From the NCBI GenBank assembly GCA_964596685.1, contig CAZQVA010000014.1, forward strand, positions 1-55,921: a stretch of 55,921 nt of DNA. The letters are read 5' to 3'. Below, piece after piece: positions 9,055 to 18,289 of this stretch. The notes under the pieces were generated by a model. That model had not been told where the DNA came from and made no database searches. It saw only the letters and a list, made by a program, of their open reading frames with translations. The DNA is from CAZQVA01 sp964596685 (lineage in GTDB: Bacteria > Chlamydiota > Chlamydiia > Chlamydiales > VFKH01). The translations under genes and the position numbers were made by a program. The number at the start of each line of letters is the position of its first letter. Position 1 is the first letter of the stretch.

Positions 9055-9636
9055 TCAAGAACTTGCGATGTCGCTATAAGAATGCACAATACGATCGAGA
9101 AGTCCAAACTCTAATGCTTCTTGAGCTGTCATCCACGTATCGCGATCCAGCGCTTTTGTAATAGCCGCTAGATCTTGACCTGTTGCATCAATATACATTT
9201 GAATTAAGGCATCGTGAGTCTTTTTAATTTCTTTGGCTTGGATTTCTAAATCAGTCGCTTGCCCTTTAATCATGCCATGGATTGCAGGCTGGTGAATCAT
9301 TATACGGGCATGTGGTGTCGCGAAACGTCGCCCTGGGGCAGCGCACAAGCTTAAAATCGATCCCATTGAGGCTGCTAAACCTGTGACCAGAGTTGTTACG
9401 GGGGAGGTAATCATTTTAATCTGATCCCAAATCGCAAAACCAGCATCTACAGAGCCACCTGGAGAGTTAATAACAAAGAGGATTGGCTTTCCTGGATCAA
9501 TAATTTCAAGATACCAAATCTTTCTTACAATCTCTTTCGCTGTGTTGTTATCAACGCCATCAGCTAAAAATATCCTGCGCGCTTTAAGCAACTGATCATC
9601 GATGAGATCATCGAGATGAAAGGCAGCATCACTCAT
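9055..9636 (-). CDS. clpP: ATP-dependent Clp protease proteolytic subunit
   Basis: 193 residues, the expected ClpP length. The serine-protease triad is visible: Ser90 in GLAASMG, His115 in RIMIHQP and Asp166 in ALDRDTWM. The stretch VINSPGGSVDAGFAIWDQIK forms the oxyanion/substrate groove. By memory it closely resembles chlamydial ClpP1 (CT431), one of two ClpP paralogs that form the tetradecamer working with ClpX or ClpC; the second paralog is not in this window. It follows glyA in the same direction, separated by about 42 bp that hold a palindromic repeat, and is followed one base later by the large helical protein. Confidence 0.93.
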   Translation of the reverse strand: MSDAAFHLDDLIDDQLLKARRIFLADGVDNNTAKEIVRKIWYLEIIDPGKPILFVINSPGGSVDAGFAIWDQIKMITSPVTTLVTGLAASMGSILSLCAAPGRRFATPHARIMIHQPAIHGMIKGQATDLEIQAKEIKKTHDALIQMYIDATGQDLAAITKALDRDTWMTAQEALEFGLLDRIVHSYSDIASS

Positions 9637-9658
9637 TTCTAATTCCTTGTTTCATATT

Positions 9659-9680
9659 AGACTTTTTGCAAAAGGCTCTT
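9659..9680. repeat. Short palindromic repeat (TTTTGCAAAA family)
   Basis: agactttttgcaaaaggctc followed by tt is an imperfect palindrome of the family whose best example is the perfect 20-mer at 41683-41702. It fills the glyA-clpP spacer and touches the glyA stop codon (TAA at 9681-9679, read on the minus strand). Confidence 0.65.
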
Positions 9681-11133
9681 AATCAATTTGCAGTTCGGGG
9701 TAAAGAGGAAAGTCGTTAAGAAGTTGTTGGACTGAATCATTGACTCGCTGTTTAATGTTGTCGGGTAATACAACTTCGCTCTTATCCTTAGGTGTTGCAT
9801 GAGATAATATCTCTACAATCAGGGCAGCAACCTTCTCCATCTCTTTTTCGCGCATCCCTAGAGTCGTCAGGGCGGCTGTGCCGATGCGAATTCCAGAGGC
9901 ATGCCACGCTCCATTTGGATCAAAGGGAATCGCATTGCGATTGGCAGCAATCCCACACGCACGCAATGCTTTTTCCGCTTGCATGCCAGTCAAGCCGAAA
10001 GAGCGCATATCTGCGACGATTAAATGGTTATCAGAGCCACCTGTTGTTAGTGTCACACCCGCTTGCATCAGGGCGGCGGCAAGCGCCTGCGAATTCTTAA
10101 CGATTTGCTTGGCGTAAGCTTTGAAAGTATCTTTTCGAGCCTCCTGAAAGGCTACAGCCTTAGCCGCCATCACATGAGGCAAGGGCCCTCCCATTGTCAG
10201 AGGACATCCCTTATTTAAGATTGACGCCCATTCCTTCTTTGCTAAAACAATGCCTCCGCGGGGACCGCGCAATGTCTTATGCGTCGTCGATGTAATGATA
10301 TCTGCATAGGGAACGGGATTAAAAACACCTGTCATAACCTTGCCGGCAACTAAGCCAGCAAAGTGTGCCATATCGACAAGAAGCACGGCCCCTACACTAT
10401 CTGCAATATGTCGCATCTTTTCAAAATCAATGAGGCGTGGATAAGCTGAATAGCCCGCGACCAAAATAAGCGGTTTAACCTCTAACGCTTGACGCTGCAA
10501 TGCATCATAATCAATGAGCTGAGTGATTGGATCGACGTCATACGAGAAGGCTTGAAAGATCTTGGCGGAGATATTATGGCGATAGCCATGCGTTAAGTGA
10601 CCACCCGAATTCAGACTCATTCCCAAAATCTTTTGCTGCATCATGACGCGGCGTATTGTCTCATATTCAGCAGGAACGAGCTCTTCAAGTGTTTTCTTTC
10701 CAAGAGCTTCAAGCTCCTTATTCTGTACTTTTTCAACCAAAATGGCCCAATAGGCCAAAAGATTCGCATCGGCACCGCAATGTGGCTGTACATTGGCATA
10801 TTCACACTCAAATAGTTGACAGAGCTCTTCCTGTGCTAATGCCTCAATACGATCTATTTGTTCACAACCGGCATAAAAACGACGTCCAGGAACCCCTTCT
10901 GCATATTTATCAGTGAGCCAGTTGCCCATTGCAAGTTGCACTGCAAGTGAGCAGTAATTTTCAGAGGCGATGAGCTTTAATACAGAGCGCTGTTGCTGTA
11001 ATTCTTTGACAATCTCTTCTGCAATTTTAGGAGAAGCACTTTTCAATGTCTCAATTTGAGCGAGAACTGCAACTACATCAGACTTGATATCATTTTGTGG
11101 AGTTGATGCAAGGTATCGAATGAGTAAATTCAT
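9679..11133 (-). CDS. glyA: Serine hydroxymethyltransferase
   Basis: 484 residues. PLP enzyme converting serine and tetrahydrofolate to glycine and methylene-THF in one-carbon metabolism. The PLP-binding lysine is Lys286 in TSTTHKTLRGPRGG; IASENY (55-60) and VDMAHFAGLVAG (253-264) are also family hallmarks. It has the roughly 35-residue extension around 134-170 and the long tail ending FPLYPELQID that I associate with chlamydial GlyA (about 497 residues). The ATG overlaps the truB stop by 4 bp, so glyA is coupled to the rbfA-truB end of the translation operon, an arrangement different from Chlamydia where I recall glyA next to clpP only. Confidence 0.93.
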   Translation of the reverse strand: MNLLIRYLASTPQNDIKSDVVAVLAQIETLKSASPKIAEEIVKELQQQRSVLKLIASENYCSLAVQLAMGNWLTDKYAEGVPGRRFYAGCEQIDRIEALAQEELCQLFECEYANVQPHCGADANLLAYWAILVEKVQNKELEALGKKTLEELVPAEYETIRRVMMQQKILGMSLNSGGHLTHGYRHNISAKIFQAFSYDVDPITQLIDYDALQRQALEVKPLILVAGYSAYPRLIDFEKMRHIADSVGAVLLVDMAHFAGLVAGKVMTGVFNPVPYADIITSTTHKTLRGPRGGIVLAKKEWASILNKGCPLTMGGPLPHVMAAKAVAFQEARKDTFKAYAKQIVKNSQALAAALMQAGVTLTTGGSDNHLIVADMRSFGLTGMQAEKALRACGIAANRNAIPFDPNGAWHASGIRIGTAALTTLGMREKEMEKVAALIVEILSHATPKDKSEVVLPDNIKQRVNDSVQQLLNDFPLYPELQID

Positions 11134-11882
11134 AAAACCTCCAGTGGAATGGATATATGGATTAAATGATGCGAAATTGGCTCAATGGTGTCGATAGAAA
11201 TTGCATTTTCAAGCAAAAATTGTCCTGAACGTGTGCGTCGCAGTTCCTCTAAATGTGCACCGCATCCCAATTTCTGACCAAGGTCATGCGCGATCGAACG
11301 GATGTAGGTGCCTTTACTACAAGTCACTTTGAAAGTAAGGTGTGGATAGTGATAGTCAATGATGGTGCACTGCATGTGGACTTGCACTGCAGGACGCTCG
11401 ACTTCAACACCTTTTCTAGCAAGCTCATAGAGCTTTTTACCTTGCTGTTTTTTGGCTGAAAACATCGGAGGTGTCTGCCATACGTGACCGGTAAAATCTT
11501 TTTCGATGATCTGCTTGATCTCATCGAGGGTGGGGACGTATTCACTGCTTGCGATCGTCTTCCCCGTACAGTCATAAGAGTCAGTGGTTACCCCCAGACG
11601 AGCTGTGGCAACATATTCCTTATCATGAGTCAAAAAGGTATCACTAAGCCGCGTATACTTCCTACCGACAAGCATCACCATAAGTCCCGTAGCAAAGGGA
11701 TCAAGAGTGCCAGCATGACCGATTTTTTTTACATTGAGAAGGCGTCGTAGACGGTAAACGAGCCAAAAGGAGCTATGGCCTTTTGGCTTATCTAATAATA
11801 AGATCCCTTCGAAAGAGTCATGAATTGGTTGAGGGGGGAAGATTTTCTTTTTCTCGTGCAATTTTTTGCAGCAATTCTTCAA
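11130..11882 (-). CDS. truB: tRNA pseudouridine(55) synthase TruB
   Basis: 250 residues if begun at TTG 11882. Makes pseudouridine-55 in the T-loop of tRNAs. Catalytic Asp61 lies in GHAGTLDPFATG and the TruB N-terminal strand GILLLDKPKGHSS is at 26-38; IRSIAHDLG marks the C-terminal part of the core. There is no in-frame ATG before the conserved start of the domain: the ATG at the rbfA stop (ATGACTC) is out of frame. Translation must therefore begin inside rbfA at a non-ATG codon (TTG at 11882 or 11861 are candidates), overlapping rbfA by up to 65 bp. The protein identity is secure; the exact start is not. Confidence 0.88.
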   Translation of the reverse strand: MKNCCKKLHEKKKIFPPQPIHDSFEGILLLDKPKGHSSFWLVYRLRRLLNVKKIGHAGTLDPFATGLMVMLVGRKYTRLSDTFLTHDKEYVATARLGVTTDSYDCTGKTIASSEYVPTLDEIKQIIEKDFTGHVWQTPPMFSAKKQQGKKLYELARKGVEVERPAVQVHMQCTIIDYHYPHLTFKVTCSKGTYIRSIAHDLGQKLGCGAHLEELRRTRSGQFLLENAISIDTIEPISHHLIHISIPLEVL

Positions 11883-12195
11883 TACGAAGCTGCTTTTCTA
11901 ATGAATCATCAATATAAAAGCGCAACTGAGGGAACTGACGCATACGTACCTGTTGAGAGGCACGTGAGCGGATAAACCCAGCTGCACTTTTTAAAGCCTT
12001 AAAGCTCTCTTTGCGCTCTTCAGGAGTGCCTAAAACACTAAAATAAACCTTTGCCTGCTGTAGGTCTGGGCTAATTTCAACTTTAGTAATGCTCGTAAAG
12101 TGGCTCAATCGAGGATTGTCCACTTCTTTGCGCAAAACATCTGCCAGCACTTCCTGAAGTAGGGAATTTAAGCGATGTGTCCTTTGAACAGCCAT
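11818..12195 (-). CDS. rbfA: 30S ribosome-binding factor A
   Basis: 125 residues, normal for RbfA, a single KH-like domain protein needed for 16S rRNA 5'-end maturation and late 30S assembly. Typical features are the N-terminal RLNSLLQEVLADVLRKEV helix, the central SPDLQQAKVYFSVLG strand and the FIRSRASQQVRMRQFPQLRF region (residues roughly 8-110). The ATG at 12195 is 2 bp past the infB stop. It sits in the conserved nusA-infB-rbfA-truB order. Confidence 0.9.
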   Translation of the reverse strand: MAVQRTHRLNSLLQEVLADVLRKEVDNPRLSHFTSITKVEISPDLQQAKVYFSVLGTPEERKESFKALKSAAGFIRSRASQQVRMRQFPQLRFYIDDSLEKQLRIEELLQKIAREKENLPPSTNS

Positions 12196-12197
12196 CC

Positions 12198-14936
12198 TTA
12201 TAGCTCCTGTACCAAATAATGAATCTCAAAGGCCTGTAAGATATCTTCAGGTTCAAAATCTTGGAAGCCATTGAGCACGATACCGCATTCAATACCTTTC
12301 TTGACTTCTTTGACATCCTCTTTTACGCGGCGCAACGAGGCAATGGTGCCTGTCCATAAGGGTTTTTCACCACGTACCACGCGAATACGCGCATTACGTG
12401 TAATGCTTCCTTCTGTTACGATACAGCCTGCAATCACTCCCAGTTGAGAAGATTTAAAGATTGCTTGAACGCGAGCTTCACCCAAGGCAGATTCTTCAGG
12501 AACCTTATCGAGCATTTCTACGAGACGCTTCTTCACATCATCAATCGCATGATAAATGATGTTATGCAGTAACACTTTAACGCCATTATCTTTGATGAAC
12601 TGCTCAGCATGACTCTCAACTTGCGTATGGAAACCTAAGATGAAAGCACCAGAAGCAGCAGCCAATTGTACATCTGATTCAGAGATTTCTCCTACCTCAG
12701 CTGAGACAATATTAAGATCAATTTTTGTCGACTTAATCTTCGACAATGACTGTTTCAACGCTTCAACAGAACCCTGTACGTCAGCACGGATAATACAATG
12801 CGCCACCTTCTTCTGAGCCGATTCAGCCTGCTGCGCCAAATTCTCTAATGAAAGTTTCTTTTTCTGCTGCTGCGATTTGACTTTCAAAGCTTGCTGGCGT
12901 TCTTCAGAAATATCTTTTGCTTCTTTTTCTGTAGGGACAACAATAAATTCGTGACCAGCTTCTGGTAACCCCGACAAACCAGTAATCTCCACAGGGCAGG
13001 AAGGACCTGCAGCCGTTAGATGCTTGCCTGTCTCATCACGCATCGTGCGTACCCGTCCCCAGTACTCGTCAAAAACAACCGCATCACCAAGATGAAGCGT
13101 TCCATTCTTTACGAGCAAGGTAGTGACCATCCCCATGCCTTTTTGCATTTCAGACTCTAACACAAGTCCTCGTGCACGACCAGCTGGATTTGCCTTTAAC
13201 TCTAACACTTCGGCTTGCAACGCCAACATTTCCAAAAGTTGGTCGATCCCCTGTCCCGTTTTGGCAGAGCAATTCACAGTAACTACAGAGCCGCCCCATG
13301 CTTCAGGAAGCAGTTCATTCGTTGCCAATTGTTGATAAATGCGTTCCGCATCAAAGTCTGGCTTATCGCATTTGTTAATAGCTACAACAATGGTAACTTT
13401 GGCTTGGCGAGCCTGTTCCAACGCTTCTAAAGTTTGTTGCTTCATGCCTTCATCACCAGCAACGACGAGAACAACAATATCTGTTGCCTCAGCGCCGCGT
13501 GTGCGCATCGCAGAAAATGCTTCGTGGCCTGGAGTATCAAGAATCGTCAAATCCCCTACTGGAGTGTGACAACGGAATGCTCCAATGTGTTGCGTAATCG
13601 CACCGGCCTCTTGAGCAGCCACTTGACTCTTACGAATCGCATCAATAAGACTGGTCTTACCATGATCGACGTGACCCATAAAGGCAACGACAGGGGCGCG
13701 TAAAACAAGTTCTGCTTCATCCGTACGGGCAATTTCCTCCTGAATTGTCTCAGAAGTAATGCGAATACGTTCTTCCTCACTCGTGTCGATCTGAATTGTG
13801 CATCCAAATTCCTGTCCCAACAATTCAACTGTGGTTGGATCATCGAGAAAATCGTTTAAGGTTGTAATGACACCTTGCAAGAAAAGTTTGGCAACGAGTT
13901 GTGATGCTTTTAGCTTCATCTCGGACGCAAGATCTTTAATCGAAATAGGTAGGCGCACTTTTAAAGTTGTCGGGCGAATAGTGAGCTGATCCTGATCCGC
14001 AGCACTTCCCTTCGCGGCGCGACGTTTACGCCAGCGTTCTTCTTCATCATTGCGCAAACCTTGACGATCGCGTCCATCGAAGCCCCTTACAGGTTGCTTC
14101 TTGAATTTACTGCTATCGGCTGAATCTCTCTTTAAAGGACCTTTTTTGTTTGCGCTCGAGTCATCTAACGAAGGTTTAGTCACTTGTGGACGGCGTTGAA
14201 CAGCTCCCTCTTTAGGAGGTAAATTAATCTGTCTTGGCTCTGGACGAGGACGCAGTTCATGACGCGGTCTTTCCTGTCCTCCGCCTGTCCCCGGTCCCGC
14301 ATGCTGAGGTCTTGGAGCAGGAGCAGGTGGTGCCTTTGGCTTAATTAAGTCCTTAACGTGGCGACCTGTAAAACCTAATTTTGGTTTTGCAGCAGCAGGC
14401 GCTTCTGCAGAAGGTGCCATTTGGCCACCTTTTAACTTCCAATCAGTAGCAAAGGGCAGAGGCTTCGAAGAGCGGCTCAATGAACCAGGACGATTAGTCG
14501 TTCTCGTACGATCGTATGAGTCACGTGGTGCAACGTCAAGTGAGGGCTTTTGTTTATCACGCGCTTTAACTTTAGGCGCTTCTTCTTCTACAATCTCCGA
14601 TTCAGCTTCAGAAGCAATCTCATCCCATTCGCTTTTAGTACTTGGCACTTCGACTTTAGGGGAGACGTCTTTCAGTTCTTCCTCTTTAGGCACCTCTACT
14701 TTAGGAAGTTTTAGCTTCTTGGCAGTACTCTCAGGTGGGCGTGCAGCAATTGGCGCTTCAAGAGCTTTGGCTTCTTTAATCTGTTCTTTTGGAGTAGGCT
14801 TGTGTTCAGCTTTAGGCTCACTTTTTTGATCGGGTTTGGGGCCAATCTTTGCAGCAAGCTTTCCCCTCAGTTCGTTCAAATTGAGCGCTTGGGCTAATTG
14901 TGTGTTTTTAATATTGAGTTTCAAGTTTTTTGCCAA
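12198..14936 (-). CDS. infB: Translation initiation factor IF-2
   Basis: 912 residues. GTPase that places initiator fMet-tRNA on the 30S subunit and promotes 50S joining. The first 320 residues are a long charged Pro/Lys/Arg/Glu linker; an IF2-N domain follows (about 325-390), then the G domain with P-loop GHVDHGKTS (421-429), DTPGHEAF (467-474) and NKCD (521-524), and C-terminal domains II, III and C1/C2. The start is TTG (14936), 3 bp after the nusA stop; the first Met in frame is some 340 codons in, and the MAKNLKLNIKNTQL start matches chlamydial IF-2 N termini, so the TTG call is firm. A rare start codon for such a key gene may limit expression. Confidence 0.95.
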   Translation of the reverse strand: MAKNLKLNIKNTQLAQALNLNELRGKLAAKIGPKPDQKSEPKAEHKPTPKEQIKEAKALEAPIAARPPESTAKKLKLPKVEVPKEEELKDVSPKVEVPSTKSEWDEIASEAESEIVEEEAPKVKARDKQKPSLDVAPRDSYDRTRTTNRPGSLSRSSKPLPFATDWKLKGGQMAPSAEAPAAAKPKLGFTGRHVKDLIKPKAPPAPAPRPQHAGPGTGGGQERPRHELRPRPEPRQINLPPKEGAVQRRPQVTKPSLDDSSANKKGPLKRDSADSSKFKKQPVRGFDGRDRQGLRNDEEERWRKRRAAKGSAADQDQLTIRPTTLKVRLPISIKDLASEMKLKASQLVAKLFLQGVITTLNDFLDDPTTVELLGQEFGCTIQIDTSEEERIRITSETIQEEIARTDEAELVLRAPVVAFMGHVDHGKTSLIDAIRKSQVAAQEAGAITQHIGAFRCHTPVGDLTILDTPGHEAFSAMRTRGAEATDIVVLVVAGDEGMKQQTLEALEQARQAKVTIVVAINKCDKPDFDAERIYQQLATNELLPEAWGGSVVTVNCSAKTGQGIDQLLEMLALQAEVLELKANPAGRARGLVLESEMQKGMGMVTTLLVKNGTLHLGDAVVFDEYWGRVRTMRDETGKHLTAAGPSCPVEITGLSGLPEAGHEFIVVPTEKEAKDISEERQQALKVKSQQQKKKLSLENLAQQAESAQKKVAHCIIRADVQGSVEALKQSLSKIKSTKIDLNIVSAEVGEISESDVQLAAASGAFILGFHTQVESHAEQFIKDNGVKVLLHNIIYHAIDDVKKRLVEMLDKVPEESALGEARVQAIFKSSQLGVIAGCIVTEGSITRNARIRVVRGEKPLWTGTIASLRRVKEDVKEVKKGIECGIVLNGFQDFEPEDILQAFEIHYLVQEL

Positions 14937-14939
14937 GGG

Positions 14940-16217
14940 TTAGGTCCTCTTTTTACAAACCTGGTCGAGTAAAGTATAAGCCATTTCCAGATTAATTCCT
15001 GGGATCTCCATTAGCTCCTGAGGTGTACGGCTCAGCAAGAGACGTGGCGTTGTAATGCCCGCATCTTGCATGTTCTGTCTCAATAATGGATTAAGGCCTT
15101 CAATTTCAAGCGGCTCATCAAGCCACGGTTCAGCAGAATCAAGCAATTCATTTTGCAATACTGCCATCATACGCGAATAATCGCTCATGCGCTGCACTTC
15201 GAGTTCGCACTCGATCAACTGCCCGATAAGACGAATATTCCATCCCTTCTTACCAAGCACTATTGGATAAGCTTCGTCATCAACAACAAGCAAGACATGA
15301 GGTGGGTCTCTCTCTTCATTCACTTGCAAACGACGAATCTCAACGGGTTCTAATGCTTTCTGTAAAACAATGAGTGCATCTTCGTTAAAAGGAATGATAT
15401 CGATTTTTTCATTGTTCAATTCACGAACAGCATTTTTAATACGCGTGCCGCGTACGCCGACACAAGCACCAACTGGATCAAGTTTAAGATCGTTAGAACG
15501 TACTAGCAATTTAGTTCTGTAGCCAGCTTCGCGTACGATTTTTTCGATAACGATAATCCCTTCTTCTAGTTCAGGCACTTCTTGAGTGAGCAACTGTTTG
15601 ACGAATTCAGGATCTGTACGGGAGAGCACAACTTGCGCGCCTCCATTTTCCAAATCTTCTACACCGAGAAGGAGAGCTTGAATCTTATCGCCTGGTTGGT
15701 AATGCTCAGTTTTAGGGTAATGCTGGGCAGGCAAAAAGGCTTCCACCTTACCGAGATCAACAATCAAATTAATGCCACGCACCAGACGCTTTACAGTCCC
15801 GGTAACGATTTCACCCATGCGATGGCGATACTCTTCGTAGATCACATCGCGCTCAGCGCTGCGTAACTTCTGTGTAATGACTGTGCGAGCAGTTTTTGCA
15901 GCAATACGTCCAAAATCACGCGGTGTCACTACGATATCAATTACTTGACCGATTTGAGCATCCGGATCAATGAGGCGCGCAGCCTGCAATGAAATCTCTT
16001 CAGCGGGGTCTTGAGCTTTTTCAACAATTTCGCGTTCGCTGTAAACTTCGATCTCAGCAGTTTTTGGATGTACTTTCACACGCACATTGGAAATACCAAC
16101 AACGCTCTTAAGTGCGGCCGCCCTGAGCGAATCTTCAATCGCTGCAATGATCACCTCGCGCTTAATCCCTTTTTCTCGCTCCATGTATTCGAAAATGGCC
16201 AGCAAGTCCTTATTCAT
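14940..16217 (-). CDS. nusA: Transcription elongation/termination factor NusA
   Basis: 425 residues. Binds RNA polymerase and modulates pausing, termination and antitermination. Order: N-terminal RNAP-binding domain (1-125), S1 domain (around GEIVTGTVKRLVRGINLIVDLG), two KH domains (DPVGACVGVRGTRIKNAVREL and IVLGKKGWNIRLIGQLIE), and one helix-hairpin-helix repeat at the C terminus (LMEIPGINLEMAYTLL). Two ATGs are 6 bp apart; I prefer 16217 because the AGGA ribosome-binding site abuts the first ATG (16223) but lies 5-6 nt from the second. First gene of nusA-infB-rbfA-truB, downstream of rpsA but separated from it by a strong terminator. Confidence 0.94.
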   Translation of the reverse strand: MNKDLLAIFEYMEREKGIKREVIIAAIEDSLRAAALKSVVGISNVRVKVHPKTAEIEVYSEREIVEKAQDPAEEISLQAARLIDPDAQIGQVIDIVVTPRDFGRIAAKTARTVITQKLRSAERDVIYEEYRHRMGEIVTGTVKRLVRGINLIVDLGKVEAFLPAQHYPKTEHYQPGDKIQALLLGVEDLENGGAQVVLSRTDPEFVKQLLTQEVPELEEGIIVIEKIVREAGYRTKLLVRSNDLKLDPVGACVGVRGTRIKNAVRELNNEKIDIIPFNEDALIVLQKALEPVEIRRLQVNEERDPPHVLLVVDDEAYPIVLGKKGWNIRLIGQLIECELEVQRMSDYSRMMAVLQNELLDSAEPWLDEPLEIEGLNPLLRQNMQDAGITTPRLLLSRTPQELMEIPGINLEMAYTLLDQVCKKRT

Positions 16218-16318
16218 GTGCATCCTTTTTTAGTAACGTTTATTTCCACACCTTAAAATATAGTGCAACTCATGTAATAAATGATAGTGAGCGAATGAAA
16301 ATTATACAAAAACCACTA

Positions 16319-16346
16319 AAGAGCGCTGTAATAATACAGCGCTCTT
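16319..16346 (-). terminator. rpsA terminator
   Basis: Perfect 12-bp stem AAGAGCGCTGTA / TACAGCGCTCTT with a 4-nt ATAA loop just past the rpsA stop. On the minus strand it is followed by TT and then a T-rich stretch (TAGTGGTTTTTG), fitting an intrinsic terminator between rpsA and nusA. Confidence 0.8.
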
Positions 16347-16361
16347 CACAGCAGGTATTAC

Positions 16362-18134
16362 TTAGCTATCTTGTTGCTGTTGATCAGCATCAGAATCTGC
16401 ACCTTCTTCCTTCTTTTTACGAACGCGCTTTTTAGCAGCGTGAGGAGTAACTACGATGTCATCGCGGTTGCATTGATTTTGATCAATCAAATGCTCTTTA
16501 ATGGAAAGTGCGATCTTTTTGTGATCTGGATCAATTTTCAAGACTTTTGCAGTAACTTCTTGTCCTTTTGAGAGGACATCTTCAATCTTACCAAATGCTT
16601 GATCAGAGATTTCTGTCACGTGGATCAATCCTTCAAGACCATTTTCCAGTTCTACAAAAGCACCAAAAGCTGTCAATTTAGAAACAATACCTTTTACCAA
16701 GGAATTGACTGGCATTGTCTGCTCAATTGTCTTCCATGGGTTAGGGCTCAATTGTTTGATGCCTAAAGTGATTTTCTTGCTTTCTTTATCCACTTGAAGC
16801 ACTTCTGCCTCGATGCGTTCACCTTTCTTGAATACTTCAGAAGGGTGAGATACTTTTTTGATCCAGCTGAGATCAGAGATGTGGATCAATCCATCAACTC
16901 CAGGCTCTAACTCTACAAAAGCACCATAGTTCGTTAAATTGCGGATTTCAACTTCAACAGTTTTTCCGACAGGATATTTGCGCTCAACATCTTCCCATGG
17001 ATTATGTTCCATTTGTTTGAGTCCCAAGGAAATCTTGCCTTCTTCTTTCTGAATTGCAAGCACGACAGCATCAACTTCTTGACCTTTCGTAACAACTTCG
17101 CTAGGATCTGTCACATTCTTGACCCAAGACATTTCAGAAACGTGGATCAACCCTTCAATCCCTGGTTCGATTTCAATGAAGGCTCCATAAGGGACCAAAT
17201 TGACGATCTTACCGTGAACGCGTGTTCCTGGAGGATATTTGGATTCAATCTCATCCCAAGGATTAGATTCTTTCTGCTTTAGTCCTAAAGCTACGCGGCC
17301 TTTTTCCTTGTCGATGCTCAACACCATGACTTCAAGCTCGTCATTCATCTGAATCATTTCAGATGGATGCTTAATACGCTTCCAAGTCATATCTGTAATG
17401 TGCAATAGCCCATCAACACCATCGAGGTCTAAGAAGACACCGAAATCAGTGATGTTTTTAACAATCCCTTTGCGCACTTCACCGACGCGGATATTTTCAA
17501 GTAGCTCAGCTTTTTTGGAGATGCGTTCAGCTTCAAGCAATTCGCGGCGAGAAACAACTACGTTTTTGCGCTCAATATTGATCTTAAGAATCTTAAAGTC
17601 GCATGTCTTGCCGATATATTCGTCTAGATTCTTAATGCGCTTGTTGTCGATTTGTGAACCTGGCAGGAATGCCTCCATGCCGATATCCACCATCAAGCCA
17701 CCTTTAACTTTTCGCAAGATGCGTCCAGTAACAATTGAGCCTTCTTCACAGTTCTCAATGATTTCTTCCCACTGTCTTTGACGCTCAGCTTTCTCTCTAG
17801 AAAGAACAATTTGACCTTCGTCATTTTCAGATTGGTCGAGGAATACTTCAACTTCATGACCAAGAATAATTTCTGAGGGATCGTGGAATTCTTCGATCGG
17901 TACAAGTCCTTCAGATTTCAAGCCAACATCGACCACGACAAAATCTTTTAGAATCTCGACGATCACCCCCTTTAACATAGTCCCTGTTTCAAGCGATGCT
18001 TCAGGGCTGGACTCTATCTTCTTTTCTTGACGAGATAAGAGTGCTTGGAAGCGCTTAGCGTCTTCCGATTCAAAACCGATGTCATCAAATAGACGATCAT
18101 CTTTTTTCCAAGATTTTGTATTCTGTTTCGACAT
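16362..18134 (-). CDS. rpsA: 30S ribosomal protein S1
   Basis: 590 residues. Binds mRNA on the 30S subunit and aids initiation on structured or weak-SD leaders. Six S1 (OB-fold) repeats can be read: starting near residues 49, 135, 218, 304, 392 and 479, the last four sharing the form GxxGAFxExExGxxGLxHxSxxxW. The tail is Lys/Arg-rich and ends in DADQQQQDS. An AAGGAG site precedes the ATG. It faces metG across about 155 bp that must hold two divergent promoters; I see no clear consensus for rpsA there. In Chlamydia rpsA likewise lies directly upstream of nusA. Confidence 0.95.
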   Translation of the reverse strand: MSKQNTKSWKKDDRLFDDIGFESEDAKRFQALLSRQEKKIESSPEASLETGTMLKGVIVEILKDFVVVDVGLKSEGLVPIEEFHDPSEIILGHEVEVFLDQSENDEGQIVLSREKAERQRQWEEIIENCEEGSIVTGRILRKVKGGLMVDIGMEAFLPGSQIDNKRIKNLDEYIGKTCDFKILKINIERKNVVVSRRELLEAERISKKAELLENIRVGEVRKGIVKNITDFGVFLDLDGVDGLLHITDMTWKRIKHPSEMIQMNDELEVMVLSIDKEKGRVALGLKQKESNPWDEIESKYPPGTRVHGKIVNLVPYGAFIEIEPGIEGLIHVSEMSWVKNVTDPSEVVTKGQEVDAVVLAIQKEEGKISLGLKQMEHNPWEDVERKYPVGKTVEVEIRNLTNYGAFVELEPGVDGLIHISDLSWIKKVSHPSEVFKKGERIEAEVLQVDKESKKITLGIKQLSPNPWKTIEQTMPVNSLVKGIVSKLTAFGAFVELENGLEGLIHVTEISDQAFGKIEDVLSKGQEVTAKVLKIDPDHKKIALSIKEHLIDQNQCNRDDIVVTPHAAKKRVRKKKEEGADSDADQQQQDS

Positions 18135-18289
18135 TAATGTTATTTCTCCTTAGGCGAGGATTTGCTGCAAATGCAACTGATCAAAAAGGGTACCAAAGCG
18201 GGAAATAAAAGTGCAATCTCGAAATTTAGTAGCAGCTAGGAACCAAAACGGTTATACTCACTCACTTTCTGCTCTAAGGTGAAACGACT

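Noticed and set aside
9054..9107. Upstream start for the large helical protein
   Set aside because: Would overlap clpP by 53 bp; the ATG at 9053 fits directly after the clpP stop.
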